A DNA stretch of 23,366 nt from JBKQWK01 sp052139595 (GTDB lineage: Bacteria; Actinomycetota; Thermoleophilia; UBA2241). Of the stretch, positions 1 to 7,013 are shown in pieces. A model generated the notes under the pieces. The model was not told the origin of the DNA and did no database searches. It saw only the letters and a list, made by a program, of their open reading frames with translations. Made by a program: the position numbers and the translations under genes. How positions within the stretch are numbered: the first letter of the stretch is position 1; each line of letters starts with the position of its first letter. The stretch spans positions 1-23,366 of the forward strand of contig JBKQWK010000189.1 in assembly GCA_052139595.1 (NCBI GenBank). Direction: 5' to 3'.

Positions 1-1
1 G

Positions 2-259
2 AAGCTGCGCTCGACCAACCCGCTCGAGCGCCTCAACAAGGAGATCGCGCGGCGCAGCGATGTGGTCGGCATCTACCCCAACGACGAGAGCCTGATCCGC
101 CTCGCCGGCGCCTTGCTGCTGGAACAAAATGACGAATGGCTCGTGGGGCGACGCTACCTCTCGGCGGAGTCGCTCGCCGGGCTCTACGCCGGGCAGCCGG
201 CCAACGGGCCCCAGCGACCGGCCTCGCCGCCACGGGAGGTGGTGCTGCTCACCACCTGA
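2..259 (+). pseudogene. IS256-family transposase, C-terminal part (cut by window edge)
   Basis: The open frame runs in from the window edge and ends at TGA 257-259, giving about 85 residues. The segment KLRSTNPLERLNKEIARRSD followed by VVGIYPN and the helix-rich RLAGALLLEQNDEW is the conserved C-terminal end of IS256-family (mutator-type) DDE transposases. In this family the last catalytic glutamate lies just upstream, outside the window. The 3' end therefore looks intact; the 5' part is simply not in the window, so the whole gene may be functional. A contig that begins inside a transposase is typical of assembly breaks at multicopy elements. The final Pro/Arg-rich tail is poorly conserved in the family. 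Confidence 0.85.
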
Positions 260-274
260 TGACCCTGACGACGA

Positions 275-310
275 TCAGGAACTACACCACGTCGAGGGAC
301 TTGACCTCGT
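275..310 (+). mobile_element. Probable right terminal region of the IS256-type element
   Basis: About 20-50 bp after the transposase stop the sequence reads ACTACACCAC, a short spacer, then GGACTTGACC. A TACACCAC...GGACTTGAC arrangement is what I recall for the end of many IS256-family elements, and the distance from the stop fits. The left end and the target duplication are outside the window, so the exact boundary (near 306) cannot be proven. Confidence 0.5.
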
Positions 311-403
311 GCTTGCGCAAGCTGAAGCCGCCTGTGCCGAGTGGCCAGCGTAAGCAGAACTTCAGCTCTCGTTTCCAAGAGCCAGGGTAGGGACAGGCAG
401 GGC

Positions 404-625
404 ATGATGAAGCGGCGATTCTGGTTTGGCTGCAAGCGCATCGGCTGGGGTTTGCGGCCGGTCACGTGGCAGGGCTGGGCGCTGACCGGCCTGTACGTGG
501 TCCTGGTTATCGTCGTTGTGGCGGGCGCCAAAGCACACCACAGTGTCGCCTCGGCCGCGATTGAGTTTGTCATCCTGACGGTGCTCTATCTGCTTGTCGC
601 CTTTTTGACAAGCGATCGCGGCTAG
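404..625 (+). CDS. Small two-helix membrane protein, function unknown
   Basis: A 73-residue protein beginning MMKRRFWFGCKRIGWGLRP and ending LVAFLTSDRG. A basic, aromatic N-terminus (residues 1-26) precedes two hydrophobic segments, about residues 27-43 (ALTGLYVVLVIVVVAG) and 53-68 (IEFVILTVLYLLVAF). The layout predicts an inner-membrane hairpin. Small proteins opening with a WFG.KR.GWG...TWQGW pattern recur as hypothetical proteins in many bacteria; I know no assigned function. I chose ATG 404 because a purine-rich AGGCAGGG stands just before it. A longer frame from 341 would add 21 residues without hydrophobic or conserved content. It lies between the IS256 end and a motif-bearing spacer, apparently as a single gene. 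Confidence 0.65.
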   Translation: MMKRRFWFGCKRIGWGLRPVTWQGWALTGLYVVLVIVVVAGAKAHHSVASAAIEFVILTVLYLLVAFLTSDRG

Positions 626-1012
626 TCTGAGTCCCAGGTCGGCCTGGCGTACCAGGCGGCGATCGATTCCGAAAATGAGCTGGCTGTGCCGTCGGCACCC
701 CGTCGGCAGGCGCCCATTTGTACCAGCACAGTGGCCTCTTTCAGGACGATCACCGGTCACGTTGACCTGTCCCACCAGGGCAATTCGGCGCCGGGCACCT
801 GGCCAGAGTGGTTCTTCCCATGGCGACTGCGCAGTGCCAGGGACTCAGGCGAGAACTGGCGCTCGCACTGTCAAAGTACGTTGACCTGCGCATGGGGGTC
901 AGAGGCAATGCGACCGTCTGATTGAAGATGCACGATATAGTTCTCTCAACACCAGCTGAATGAACCGCCTCCGAAGACGCCTTCCTGCGTCTGGCACGTG
1001 AAAGGAAAGCTC
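626..1012. other. 387-bp spacer with duplicated ACGTTGACCTG motif
   Basis: I find no convincing gene here; the short open frames on both strands show no recognisable protein. The stretch holds two copies of ACGTTGACCTG, within 758-770 and 877-889, 119 bp apart. Both are followed by C/G-rich sequence, reminiscent of the repeated end motifs of some IS21-like elements. A perfect 10-bp palindrome ACTGCGCAGT lies near 825-836. No clear sigma-70 promoter for the downstream exporter is visible. Confidence 0.4.
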
Positions 1013-2719
1013 GTGAATCAGGCAACCCTGGCGCCGACGGCGGCGCCTGCTGGGCCGGCTTCAGAGGAGGGTCATCCGCACAAATGGCTGATCCTCGCCG
1101 CCGTCTCTCTGGGCATGTTCATGACCCTGCTCGACGTCACCATCGTCAACATCGCCATCCCGGCGGTGATCAAAGACCTCAGAACGACCGTCACGACCGT
1201 CTCCTGGGTCGTCAATGCCTATAGTCTCGCGCTCGCCGTGCTCTTTCTCTCCCTGGGGCGCCTGGGCGACAAGTTCGGGCTCAAACTCGTCTTCCTGGGC
1301 GGCCTCGCCGTGTTCAGCGTGTTCTCGCTCGCCTGCGCTTTGGCCCCCACCATCAACTGGCTCATCGGCTTCCGTGTAGCTCAAGGCGTCGGCGGCGCGG
1401 CCATGGCTCCCATCTCGCTGGCCATCCTCTTCAAGGTCTTTCCGCGCCGGCAGCAGGGCATGGCCGTGGGTCTCTGGGGAGCACTTGGTGCTGTTGCCGC
1501 AGCCGTGGGACCGACGCTCGGCGGCCTTCTCGTTGAATACGCGAGCTGGCACTGGGTGTTCTTCATCAACGTGCCCATTGGGGCGGGAGCCCTGGCTTTC
1601 TGCTGGTTGGTTGTGCCCAAGGGCGAAGCCCACCGTTCGAGCTCCGGCATCGACCTCGTCGGCGTGGTGATCTCGGCCGTCGGGCTCTTCTGTCTGATCC
1701 TGGCCCTGATTGAGACGAGCACCTGGGGCTGGACGTCGACGAAGACCCTGGCCCTGTTCGTCGTTGCCGTCGCCTCCTTTCCCCTCTTTGCCTGGTGGGA
1801 GCTGCGCAGCCCCTCGCCGATGTTCGACTTCCGCTTGCTGCGCATCCGCTCGTTCACCGCCGCCAACACGACCATGCTGCTCATCGGGGCGACGATGGGC
1901 GGCGCCCTGTTTCTGCTCCCCATCTTCCTCATCTCGGTGCTCGGCTACAGCGAACTCAAGGCGGCGATCGCGATCACACCGATGCCCCTCGTGGGACTCG
2001 TCTTAGGACCCCTCGTCGGTGGGCTCACTGATCGCATTGGGCCACGTCTGCCGGCCGCTATCGGCGTCGTGTTCTTCGGCGTGGGCATGCTTCTGCTGGC
2101 CCAGCTCGGCGGGCAGAGCACGGCGCTGTCAGTGGGCTGGCGTGTCGTCTTTCTCGGCGTGGGCATGGGTTTCGTCTTCCCATCGGTCTCGTCGGCCGCC
2201 ATGGGCTCGCTGCCGCCGCAGGTCTCGGGTGTGGGCTCGGCTGCCCTCAACACTCTGCGCCAGGTGGGATTCTCGCTCGGCATCGCCGTGCTCATCGCCA
2301 TCTTCTCTCAGCAGATGGTGACGAACGTCGCCACCGCGGTGCGCCAGTCGCAGAACTTCGTGAAGACGCAGACCGTGCTCCCGGCGCTGGCGCAGCAGCA
2401 GATCGAGGCGTCTCTTGTGCAGACCGCCCAGGCCGCAAAGCAGGGCGGGGGCATGAGCATCGGTGTGAGCGACTCCCTGGCCGGCCTGCCCACGGCGCCG
2501 CCGGGCACGCCCGTGTTTGCAGAGCAAGCCAAGCTCAGGCATACCATCGGCGCCATCTTCCGCGACGACATCGCGAAGTCGTTCCGGCTGTCGTACTACG
2601 CCGCCGCAGCGGTGGCCTTCCTGGCGTTGATCCCGGCGCTTTTCACAGGCCGCCGGCTGGGCGAGTTTCAGGGGCACGAAGCGATGTCGCGGGCAGAGCG
2701 TGCGGCCGACACAGCGTGA
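1013..2719 (+). CDS. MFS multidrug exporter, DHA2 (EmrB/QacA) family, 14 TM
   Basis: A 568-residue major-facilitator protein predicted to expel lipophilic compounds from the cytoplasm by proton antiport. Its first helix reads LILAAVSLGMFMTLLDVTIVNIAIP, matching the DHA2 motif LDxTIVNVALP, followed by a helix 2-3 loop with GRLGDKFG (motif A). Hydrophobic segments along the whole chain fit 14 helices. A long polar stretch (about residues 440-530) before the last helix is the usual extracytoplasmic loop of this subfamily. I chose GTG 1013 because AAAGGAAAG lies 5-8 nt upstream; an in-frame GTG at 998 would add five residues but has no ribosome-binding site. No TetR or MarR regulator is adjacent. 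Substrate cannot be read from sequence. Confidence 0.9.
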   Translation: MNQATLAPTAAPAGPASEEGHPHKWLILAAVSLGMFMTLLDVTIVNIAIPAVIKDLRTTVTTVSWVVNAYSLALAVLFLSLGRLGDKFGLKLVFLGGLAVFSVFSLACALAPTINWLIGFRVAQGVGGAAMAPISLAILFKVFPRRQQGMAVGLWGALGAVAAAVGPTLGGLLVEYASWHWVFFINVPIGAGALAFCWLVVPKGEAHRSSSGIDLVGVVISAVGLFCLILALIETSTWGWTSTKTLALFVVAVASFPLFAWWELRSPSPMFDFRLLRIRSFTAANTTMLLIGATMGGALFLLPIFLISVLGYSELKAAIAITPMPLVGLVLGPLVGGLTDRIGPRLPAAIGVVFFGVGMLLLAQLGGQSTALSVGWRVVFLGVGMGFVFPSVSSAAMGSLPPQVSGVGSAALNTLRQVGFSLGIAVLIAIFSQQMVTNVATAVRQSQNFVKTQTVLPALAQQQIEASLVQTAQAAKQGGGMSIGVSDSLAGLPTAPPGTPVFAEQAKLRHTIGAIFRDDIAKSFRLSYYAAAAVAFLALIPALFTGRRLGEFQGHEAMSRAERAADTA

Positions 2720-2788
2720 GCGCCGTGCCCGCCAGGGTCCCGAGCGGCCTGGTTCTCGATCAACGCGGTGGTCGATCCCTTGCCCGGC

Positions 2789-3652
2789 TCAGACCTCGGT
2801 AGTGCGTCGTGCTGTGACAAGGACAGCGACAGTGCTCGAGCGGATCGGCCGCCCGAGCCGCTCATAGATCGCGGCGCTTTCGCTCGCAAGGGCCTGACGC
2901 TGGTTTGCTGAGAGCCGGGCGTAGAACGATGCCGTGCTCAGAAGCGCGTTCAGTTCGGCGGCTGTCTGTTCGAGGAGCGTCGGCACGGCGGCGATCTGCA
3001 CGTCGCAAAACAGTCTGCTCGCCTGGGCCTCGGCCACGTTGTGGCTTCCCACCCACGCCCACGCCTCGGAGACGTCGCCGCGGCGCTGCTGCACGCCGGT
3101 GACGGTGGCGGCAAGATCGCGATAGGTGGGCCAGGTTGCCGCGATCTGCGGCGCGATCCTGGTCAGGGCCGCGAGAAGCGCTTCCTGGTCAGCGGCGCTG
3201 CGCTCCTCGTTGAGTCCACAGTACTGTAGGAGAGCGAGTGTCCCCCCGGGGACGAGCGTGCGAGCGACTTTCTGCCAGCTGACCTCGGGGTCGATCCAGT
3301 GAAACGCAGACGCCGAGAACGCGGCGCAAAAGTGGTTGGGGGGAAGCTGCGCGTCTTCAAACCGCGCCTCTACAAACTCCACCTCTCCCGGGCGTTGCAG
3401 GCGTTCCTTGGCGAGCGCTATCAGGTGCTTGCCCGGTTCGACTGCCGTTACGGAAAGGCCGCGCGCGACAAGATCGCGCGTCAGCTGACCACTACCGCAG
3501 CCGACTTCGAGCACCCGGTCGCCGCTTGCGATGTCGGCGAGCTGGCAGGCATGAGCGATGAGCGCATCGGGATACGTGGGGCGGCTGCGGTCGTACTCGG
3601 CTGCCACCGCATCAAATACCTTGCCGTTATGCCGGGCGGAGGTGCTGCTCAT
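2789..3652 (-). CDS. Class I SAM-dependent methyltransferase
   Basis: A 287-residue cytoplasmic protein. Motif I (RVLEVGCGSGQLT, residues 46-58) is the glycine-rich SAM-binding loop. VTAVEPG (68-74) supplies the acidic residue that binds the ribose, and SASAFHWID resembles motif IV of Methyltransf_11/25 proteins. The N-terminus FDAVAAEYDRSRPTYPD is characteristic of a widespread group annotated only as class I methyltransferases; the substrate is unknown. The reading frame extends 35 codons further upstream. ATG 3652 is preferred because it starts the conserved part and has TAGAAT exactly 7 nt upstream without a Shine-Dalgarno site, as in leaderless messages. It converges with the exporter gene; 69 bp separate the two stops. 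Confidence 0.88.
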   Translation of the reverse strand: MSSTSARHNGKVFDAVAAEYDRSRPTYPDALIAHACQLADIASGDRVLEVGCGSGQLTRDLVARGLSVTAVEPGKHLIALAKERLQRPGEVEFVEARFEDAQLPPNHFCAAFSASAFHWIDPEVSWQKVARTLVPGGTLALLQYCGLNEERSAADQEALLAALTRIAPQIAATWPTYRDLAATVTGVQQRRGDVSEAWAWVGSHNVAEAQASRLFCDVQIAAVPTLLEQTAAELNALLSTASFYARLSANQRQALASESAAIYERLGRPIRSSTVAVLVTARRTTEV

Positions 3653-3659
3653 GTCAGGG

Positions 3660-3665
3660 ATTCTA
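3660..3665 (-). promoter_or_regulatory. Candidate -10 box of a leaderless methyltransferase mRNA
   Basis: On the minus strand TAGAAT is followed by 7 nt and then the methyltransferase ATG. No Shine-Dalgarno sequence is visible. This matches the TANNNT-N7-start layout of leaderless transcripts and is the same 8-mer (GATAGAAT) and spacing as before the SDR gene. No good -35 box is seen. Confidence 0.5.
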
Positions 3666-3807
3666 TCGTCTCGGGCGGTACGAGTTGCGCGCTGGGGCGG
3701 CCGTTCTTTCGCGTTCGATTCATCGGCAGTGAGGTATTTCAATCGGGCCTTCTTCAAGAAGCCCTCAAGTCACTGACGACGGTGAGGCGATCCCGCGCTT
3801 TGCGGGC

Positions 3808-4077
3808 TCACTCCGGCTTGAGAGATACCCAAAGGGTTGGCTTGATCAGGGCGGCGACATACTGTGCCCAGAAGACTGCGGTGCGACAGGAGAAGTTGAC
3901 GATCTGCCCCTCCGCCGCGGAGAAGGAACGCTCGGGGCTGTGGTGTCGATCCGAGCTGAGACGCAGGGTGTGATAGCCCTGCTCGACCGGCAGCTCGATC
4001 GTCTGATGAGCGGCGATCGTGCCCCTTTTTCGTTTCTCATGACTCCTTCTGCACCTTTCCGAGACGTGTGTCCTCAC
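3808..4077 (-). CDS. Small conserved hypothetical protein, possibly frameshifted at its 5' end
   Basis: Up to 89 residues. The core, from GTIAAHQTIELPVEQGYHTL to SPERSFSAAEGQIVNFSCR, resembles small proteins with a glycine-containing beta hairpin, a 'PVxxGxHTLRL' strand, an S-PE-SF turn and a '.GE.V.F.CR' strand. Their usual N-terminus (a short 'vdG..vG.I..G' strand) is not seen. A strong AGAAGGAG lies next to an ATG at 4040, but in another frame; one added base in the A5G4 tract (about 4021-4029) would join that start to the conserved frame. So this is either a gene starting at GTG 4077 with weak signals or a recent single-base frameshift. Function unknown. It follows the 57-aa gene by 19 nt. 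Confidence 0.5.
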   Translation of the reverse strand: MRTHVSERCRRSHEKRKRGTIAAHQTIELPVEQGYHTLRLSSDRHHSPERSFSAAEGQIVNFSCRTAVFWAQYVAALIKPTLWVSLKPE

Positions 4078-4096
4078 GAGTGAGCGCCGTCGCCGT

Positions 4097-4270
4097 TCAG
4101 ACCGGTGTAATCGTAACCGTAATCGTCTCTGGGTCGTCGAGGCGATTGACGGCCCACTTCTGCAGGTAGAGCGTGCCGATTACCGTCGGCTGATCTGACT
4201 GCGGTTCTTCGTGGCGCACCGTGTTCTGCATCTCTTTTGTCTGGCGCAGGGTTACCGTCAACGGGTCCAT
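4097..4270 (-). CDS. 57-aa conserved hypothetical protein
   Basis: This short frame encodes MDPLTVTLRQTKEMQNTVRH, then a Q/D-rich stretch, then VIGTLYLQKWAVNRLDDPET and a beta-rich end ITVTITPV. The pattern 'TxEMKNTVR.EE...IGTLY.QKWA....P..I.VTI' is a recurring small-protein family in many bacteria with no known role. Periodic hydrophobics suggest a compact beta sheet. No signal peptide or helix is seen. ATG 4270 starts the conserved region. An alternative ATG with a good GGGAGGG site lies at 4361 but in a different frame, so the gene may once have been longer. It probably shares a transcript with the following frame at 3808-4077. Confidence 0.6.
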   Translation of the reverse strand: MDPLTVTLRQTKEMQNTVRHEEPQSDQPTVIGTLYLQKWAVNRLDDPETITVTITPV

Positions 4271-4400
4271 CGATCTTCATTTCGGCGCTGTGATTGGGGC
4301 AGAGCCTATCACTGGCCGGCGCGGCAGCGGCGCGTGTGGCGCCAAACAATCCTCTGGCCATGGTCCCTCCCTCTTTGCGCTGCCAGCGCCGACAAGGCCG

Positions 4401-4664
4401 TCAGGGGCGCCCAGAAAGGCTCGCCCTGAGGACATCGCGCTCCTCGCGACGCGGTTCTCGCGTCGCAGTCGGGTGAGTTCCTCGCGCTCGGCAGTGGTGA
4501 AGCCCTCTTTATCACCTGCGTCGATCTTCGCCTTCAGCAATTTAGCGGCGTACCGCTGATGTTGTCAGATCGAGATCACGGGCAACTTGGGCGACTGACC
4601 TCTCACCACTCAGACAGAGGCCAACCACCTCTGCCTTGTACTGGGCGCTAAACGACCGTGCCAT
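4401..4664 (-). pseudogene. Degraded IS3-family transposase OrfA
   Basis: From ATG 4664 the frame reads MARSFSAQYKAEVVGLCLSG and RSVAQVARDLDLTTSAVRR, the helix-turn-helix of IS3-family OrfA, and then hits a stop. The next part continues in another frame: AKIDAGDKEGFTTAEREELT followed by RLRRENR, the leucine-zipper-like segment. A second shift leads to EERDVLRAS and a stop at 4401-4403. At least two frameshifts are needed to read it and OrfB is missing altogether, so it is a dead remnant. A terminal-like sequence stands upstream at 4732-4750. Confidence 0.8.
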
Positions 4665-4731
4665 CGTCGTTCTTGCTCTGTGTTTGTCATTGCAGACATC
4701 CTCTCTCGGCACGTAAACGCTTTATCTTGGA

Positions 4732-4750
4732 TGTCCGTCAAAACGGGTCA
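4732..4750. mobile_element. Putative left end of the IS3-type remnant
   Basis: On the minus strand this reads TGACCCGTTTTGACGGACA, a TG...CA-bounded sequence of the kind found at IS3-family ends. It lies exactly where coding similarity to the DUF6544-like protein stops and about 70 bp before the OrfA start. No partner end was found. Confidence 0.4.
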
Positions 4751-5016
4751 AGCCCAACCCAGCGCACACCGAAGCGGAGCAGCAATGCCGTCGGCACCCA
4801 GATAGCCTCCCCCAAGCCTCGTCCAGCGGTGCTGCGGGAGACGTCTTCCCCTTCCGTGTGCGCCTCTCACCACACCGAACAGTCGCCAGTCCATGCCCCC
4901 CACTCCGTCTACGTATCGGTCGTAGCCGGATATCACTCCGCCCACTCGAGCGGTCCACAAAAAGCCCCGGTGTGGCGATTCAATCTGGCGGGCTCGGGTA
5001 ACAGATCCTCGCCCAT
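4740..5016 (-). pseudogene. DUF6544-like protein fragment, frameshifted and cut by an IS
   Basis: Three frames have to be joined. The first, from ATG 5016, reads MGEDLLPEPARLNRHTGAF. The second reads LWTARVGGVISGYDRYVDGV then GGMDWRLFGVV. The third reads EGEDVSRSTAGRGLGEAIWV then PTALLLRFGVRW. Together they match my memory of the DUF6544 family core, with 'FVW.ARV', a 'DRY.DG.G.M..RLLG.VPV' block and 'W.PTALLP..GVRW'. The shifts fall at the T5 run near 4970 and near 4885. The matching part ends at the TGACCC boundary of the IS3-type remnant, which suggests insertion followed by decay. The rest of the gene is lost. Family assignment is by memory of motifs. Confidence 0.6.
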
Positions 5017-5029
5017 TCCTGGCAAAACG

Positions 5030-6076
5030 TTACCGATCAATCAGGTGAATCGCGCTCGCTTTGACGCTGGCCGTGACAGTGGCGTCGGGCGTGAGGTCGA
5101 GTTCGAGGTACGACTGTTTGGTCACGTAGGCAACCAGGGGGAAGCCGCAGTCGAGCGTGATCTTGAACAGCGGTCCGAGCGCGGTGACACGCGTTACACG
5201 GGCTGCGAACTGGTTGCGGACGCTTGAATCTGTGCTCACGCTGCGCGCCAGAGCAACATCTTCGGGGCGAATACAGACGAGCACGCGCTGGGCGCTCGTC
5301 TCGCCGACGGCGCGAATCTCGCCCTCACCCAGGGAGACAAGGGTGACGCCGTCGCCAACGCTGAGTACATGGCCCTCGACAACCGTCTCGACGCCGACGA
5401 AGGTGGCGACGAACTCGTCGTGCGGCGTATTGAAGATCTCGGCTGGTGTGCCGATCTGCAGCAGGGCGCCGTCATGCATCACAGCGATTTTGTCGGCCAG
5501 GACGAGCGCTTCGGTCTGATCGTGAGTCACGTAGACGGCCGGCAGCCCGAGCTGATTCAAGAGCGTCTTGAGTTCGTCGCGCAGCGTGTCCCGAGCCCGC
5601 GCGTCGAGCGCTGAGAGCGGCTCGTCGAAGAGGAACAGCGCCGGTTCCATCGCCAGGGCGCGGGCGAGGGCAACGCGCTGCTGCTCGCCACCGCTGAGGT
5701 GCTCCGGCTTACGATTTGCAAGGTGGGTCAGGTCCAGGCGAGTGAGCAAGTCACGGGCGCGCTGCGGGTCGTTGCGGCAGGGAAACTGCACGTTCTGCAA
5801 GACGCTCAGGTGGGGGAACAGGGCGTAATCCTGAAACATGAAGCCGACGCGGCGCGCCTCGGGCGGGGCGTCAGTGACGTCCCGCCCGTCAATAAGTACC
5901 CGTCCGCTCTGCGGGTAGAAAAAGCCGGCAATGGTCTCCAGCAAGACCGACTTGCCGGCACCGCTGGGGCCGAGAATGACGAAGACCTCTCCCGGATCAA
6001 GCGAGAACGAGATGTCGCGCAAGCTGAAGGCGCCGAGCGAGACTGAAACGTTTTCGACCGCCAGCGCTGCCGTCAC
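5030..6076 (-). CDS. wtpC: Tungstate/molybdate ABC transporter ATP-binding protein (WtpC/ModC-like)
   Basis: A 348-residue ATPase that drives oxyanion uptake. Visible motifs are Walker A GPSGAGKS (36-43), Q-loop FQDY (81-84), signature LSGGEQQRVALARA (127-140), Walker B LFLFDEP (147-153), D-loop SALD and switch His in VTHDQ (about 185). The C-terminal ~110 residues, with VRPEDV-like CIRPEDVALA and paired beta segments, are a TOBE/MOP domain, which in ModC and WtpC binds oxyanion for feedback. The GTG start at 6076 overlaps the permease stop as GTGA, so translation is probably coupled; the frame stays open 94 codons upstream but that part lies inside the permease gene. Tungstate is preferred over molybdate because the binding protein resembles WtpA. 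Confidence 0.85.
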   Translation of the reverse strand: MTAALAVENVSVSLGAFSLRDISFSLDPGEVFVILGPSGAGKSVLLETIAGFFYPQSGRVLIDGRDVTDAPPEARRVGFMFQDYALFPHLSVLQNVQFPCRNDPQRARDLLTRLDLTHLANRKPEHLSGGEQQRVALARALAMEPALFLFDEPLSALDARARDTLRDELKTLLNQLGLPAVYVTHDQTEALVLADKIAVMHDGALLQIGTPAEIFNTPHDEFVATFVGVETVVEGHVLSVGDGVTLVSLGEGEIRAVGETSAQRVLVCIRPEDVALARSVSTDSSVRNQFAARVTRVTALGPLFKITLDCGFPLVAYVTKQSYLELDLTPDATVTASVKASAIHLIDR

Positions 6077-6903
6077 AGACGATCTCCGCGGGCAGTGTGC
6101 CGGCGACCATGCGCCAGAGAACGGAAGAGGATGAACAGCGCCAGCACGACGAAGAGGAACAGCACCGCCATTGCCGACGACTCGGTCAGCCCGAACTGGA
6201 GGAAGAGATCGTATATCTTGACCGGCGCCGTCATTGGATAGTACGTGAGGATGATGACGGCGCCGAACTCGCTCACGGAACGAGCGTACGTGAGCGTGAG
6301 TCCAGTGAGGACGCCGCGGCGGGCGAGCGGCAGCGTCACGCGCGCGAACACGCCCCACGGGCCGGCTCCCAGCGTGCGCGCCACCTTCTCGACCCGCGGG
6401 TCGACCGACTCGAAGCCGACGCGGGCAGCGTTGACTGTGTAGGTGACACTGACGAAAAGCATGGCGATAACGATGCCCCCGAGTGTGCCCCAGAACTGGT
6501 AGCCAGTCAGGGACTGGACTGAAGAGCCGATCCAGCCGGTACGGCCAAATACGAAGAGCAGGGCAATGCCGACGACGGTGTGAGGAATGGCAAGCGGAAT
6601 GTCGACGATTGCTTCGATGACGCCCTTGCCGGGAAAAGTCGTGCGCGCCAGCAGGTAGGCGAGAGGGACCCCCACGAAGCCGGCCAGAGCGGTGGTGATG
6701 AAGGCCGCCTCCAGGCTGAGAACGATGGCGGCGCGTACGTCGCTCATCGCTGCCACGTGAGCAAGCTCGCTCGGCGACTGCTTGAGGATCATCTGCATCA
6801 GCGGCAGCAGGATGAAAGCGAGCAACAGCCCACCGATGAGCCAGAAGACGAGCAGCAGACCACGTGAAGGTGCTCGTGCGGGTTTCAGTTTATTGACAGT
6901 CAT
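6073..6903 (-). CDS. wtpB: Tungstate/molybdate ABC transporter permease (WtpB/ModB-like)
   Basis: A 276-residue inner-membrane protein with about six hydrophobic segments. The first helix is LLLVFWLIGGLLLAFILLPL, after a short basic N-terminus. The region ESVDPRVEKVARTLGAGPWGVFARVTLPLARRGVLTG contains the EAA loop (EAA...G.........LP) that docks on the ATPase; YARSVSEFGAVIIL is the usual follow-on of ModB/WtpB/CysT-type permeases. ATG 6903 is used; an in-frame GTG at 6921 would add six residues, and neither has a strong ribosome-binding site. It is separated from the binding-protein gene by a 15-bp-stem hairpin and overlaps the ATPase gene at its 3' end. Confidence 0.88.
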   Translation of the reverse strand: MTVNKLKPARAPSRGLLLVFWLIGGLLLAFILLPLMQMILKQSPSELAHVAAMSDVRAAIVLSLEAAFITTALAGFVGVPLAYLLARTTFPGKGVIEAIVDIPLAIPHTVVGIALLFVFGRTGWIGSSVQSLTGYQFWGTLGGIVIAMLFVSVTYTVNAARVGFESVDPRVEKVARTLGAGPWGVFARVTLPLARRGVLTGLTLTYARSVSEFGAVIILTYYPMTAPVKIYDLFLQFGLTESSAMAVLFLFVVLALFILFRSLAHGRRHTARGDRL

Positions 6904-6950
6904 GTGAAACCGGCTCTTCACTGGAGACGCAGGTCAGATCGATCAACGGC

Positions 6951-6992
6951 AAAGCGAGCGCCTGATGCATCGCTGCGTCAGGCGCTCGCTTT
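6951..6992 (-). terminator. Perfect 15-bp-stem hairpin between wtpA and wtpB
   Basis: AAAGCGAGCGCCTGA (6951-6965) is the exact reverse complement of 6978-6992, with a 12-nt loop. On the transcribed minus strand the hairpin starts with AAA and ends in only three U, and the same operon continues behind it. It is therefore better read as a leaky terminator or 3'-end stabiliser that leaves more binding-protein mRNA than permease mRNA. Confidence 0.75.
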
Positions 6993-7013
6993 GCGACTAT
7001 TTCGTCTAGTTCA

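Noticed and set aside
921..945. TTGAAG and TATAGT as promoter of the exporter
   Set aside because: The two boxes are only about 8 nt apart, far too close for a sigma-70 promoter.
3299..3973. Plus-strand open frame of 224 codons starting MKRRRRERG
   Set aside because: Antisense to the methyltransferase and the small downstream gene; composition is Arg/Ala-biased without any motif.
4658..5227. Plus-strand open frame of 189 codons
   Set aside because: Antisense to the IS3 and DUF6544-like remnants and to the 3' end of wtpC; no motif.
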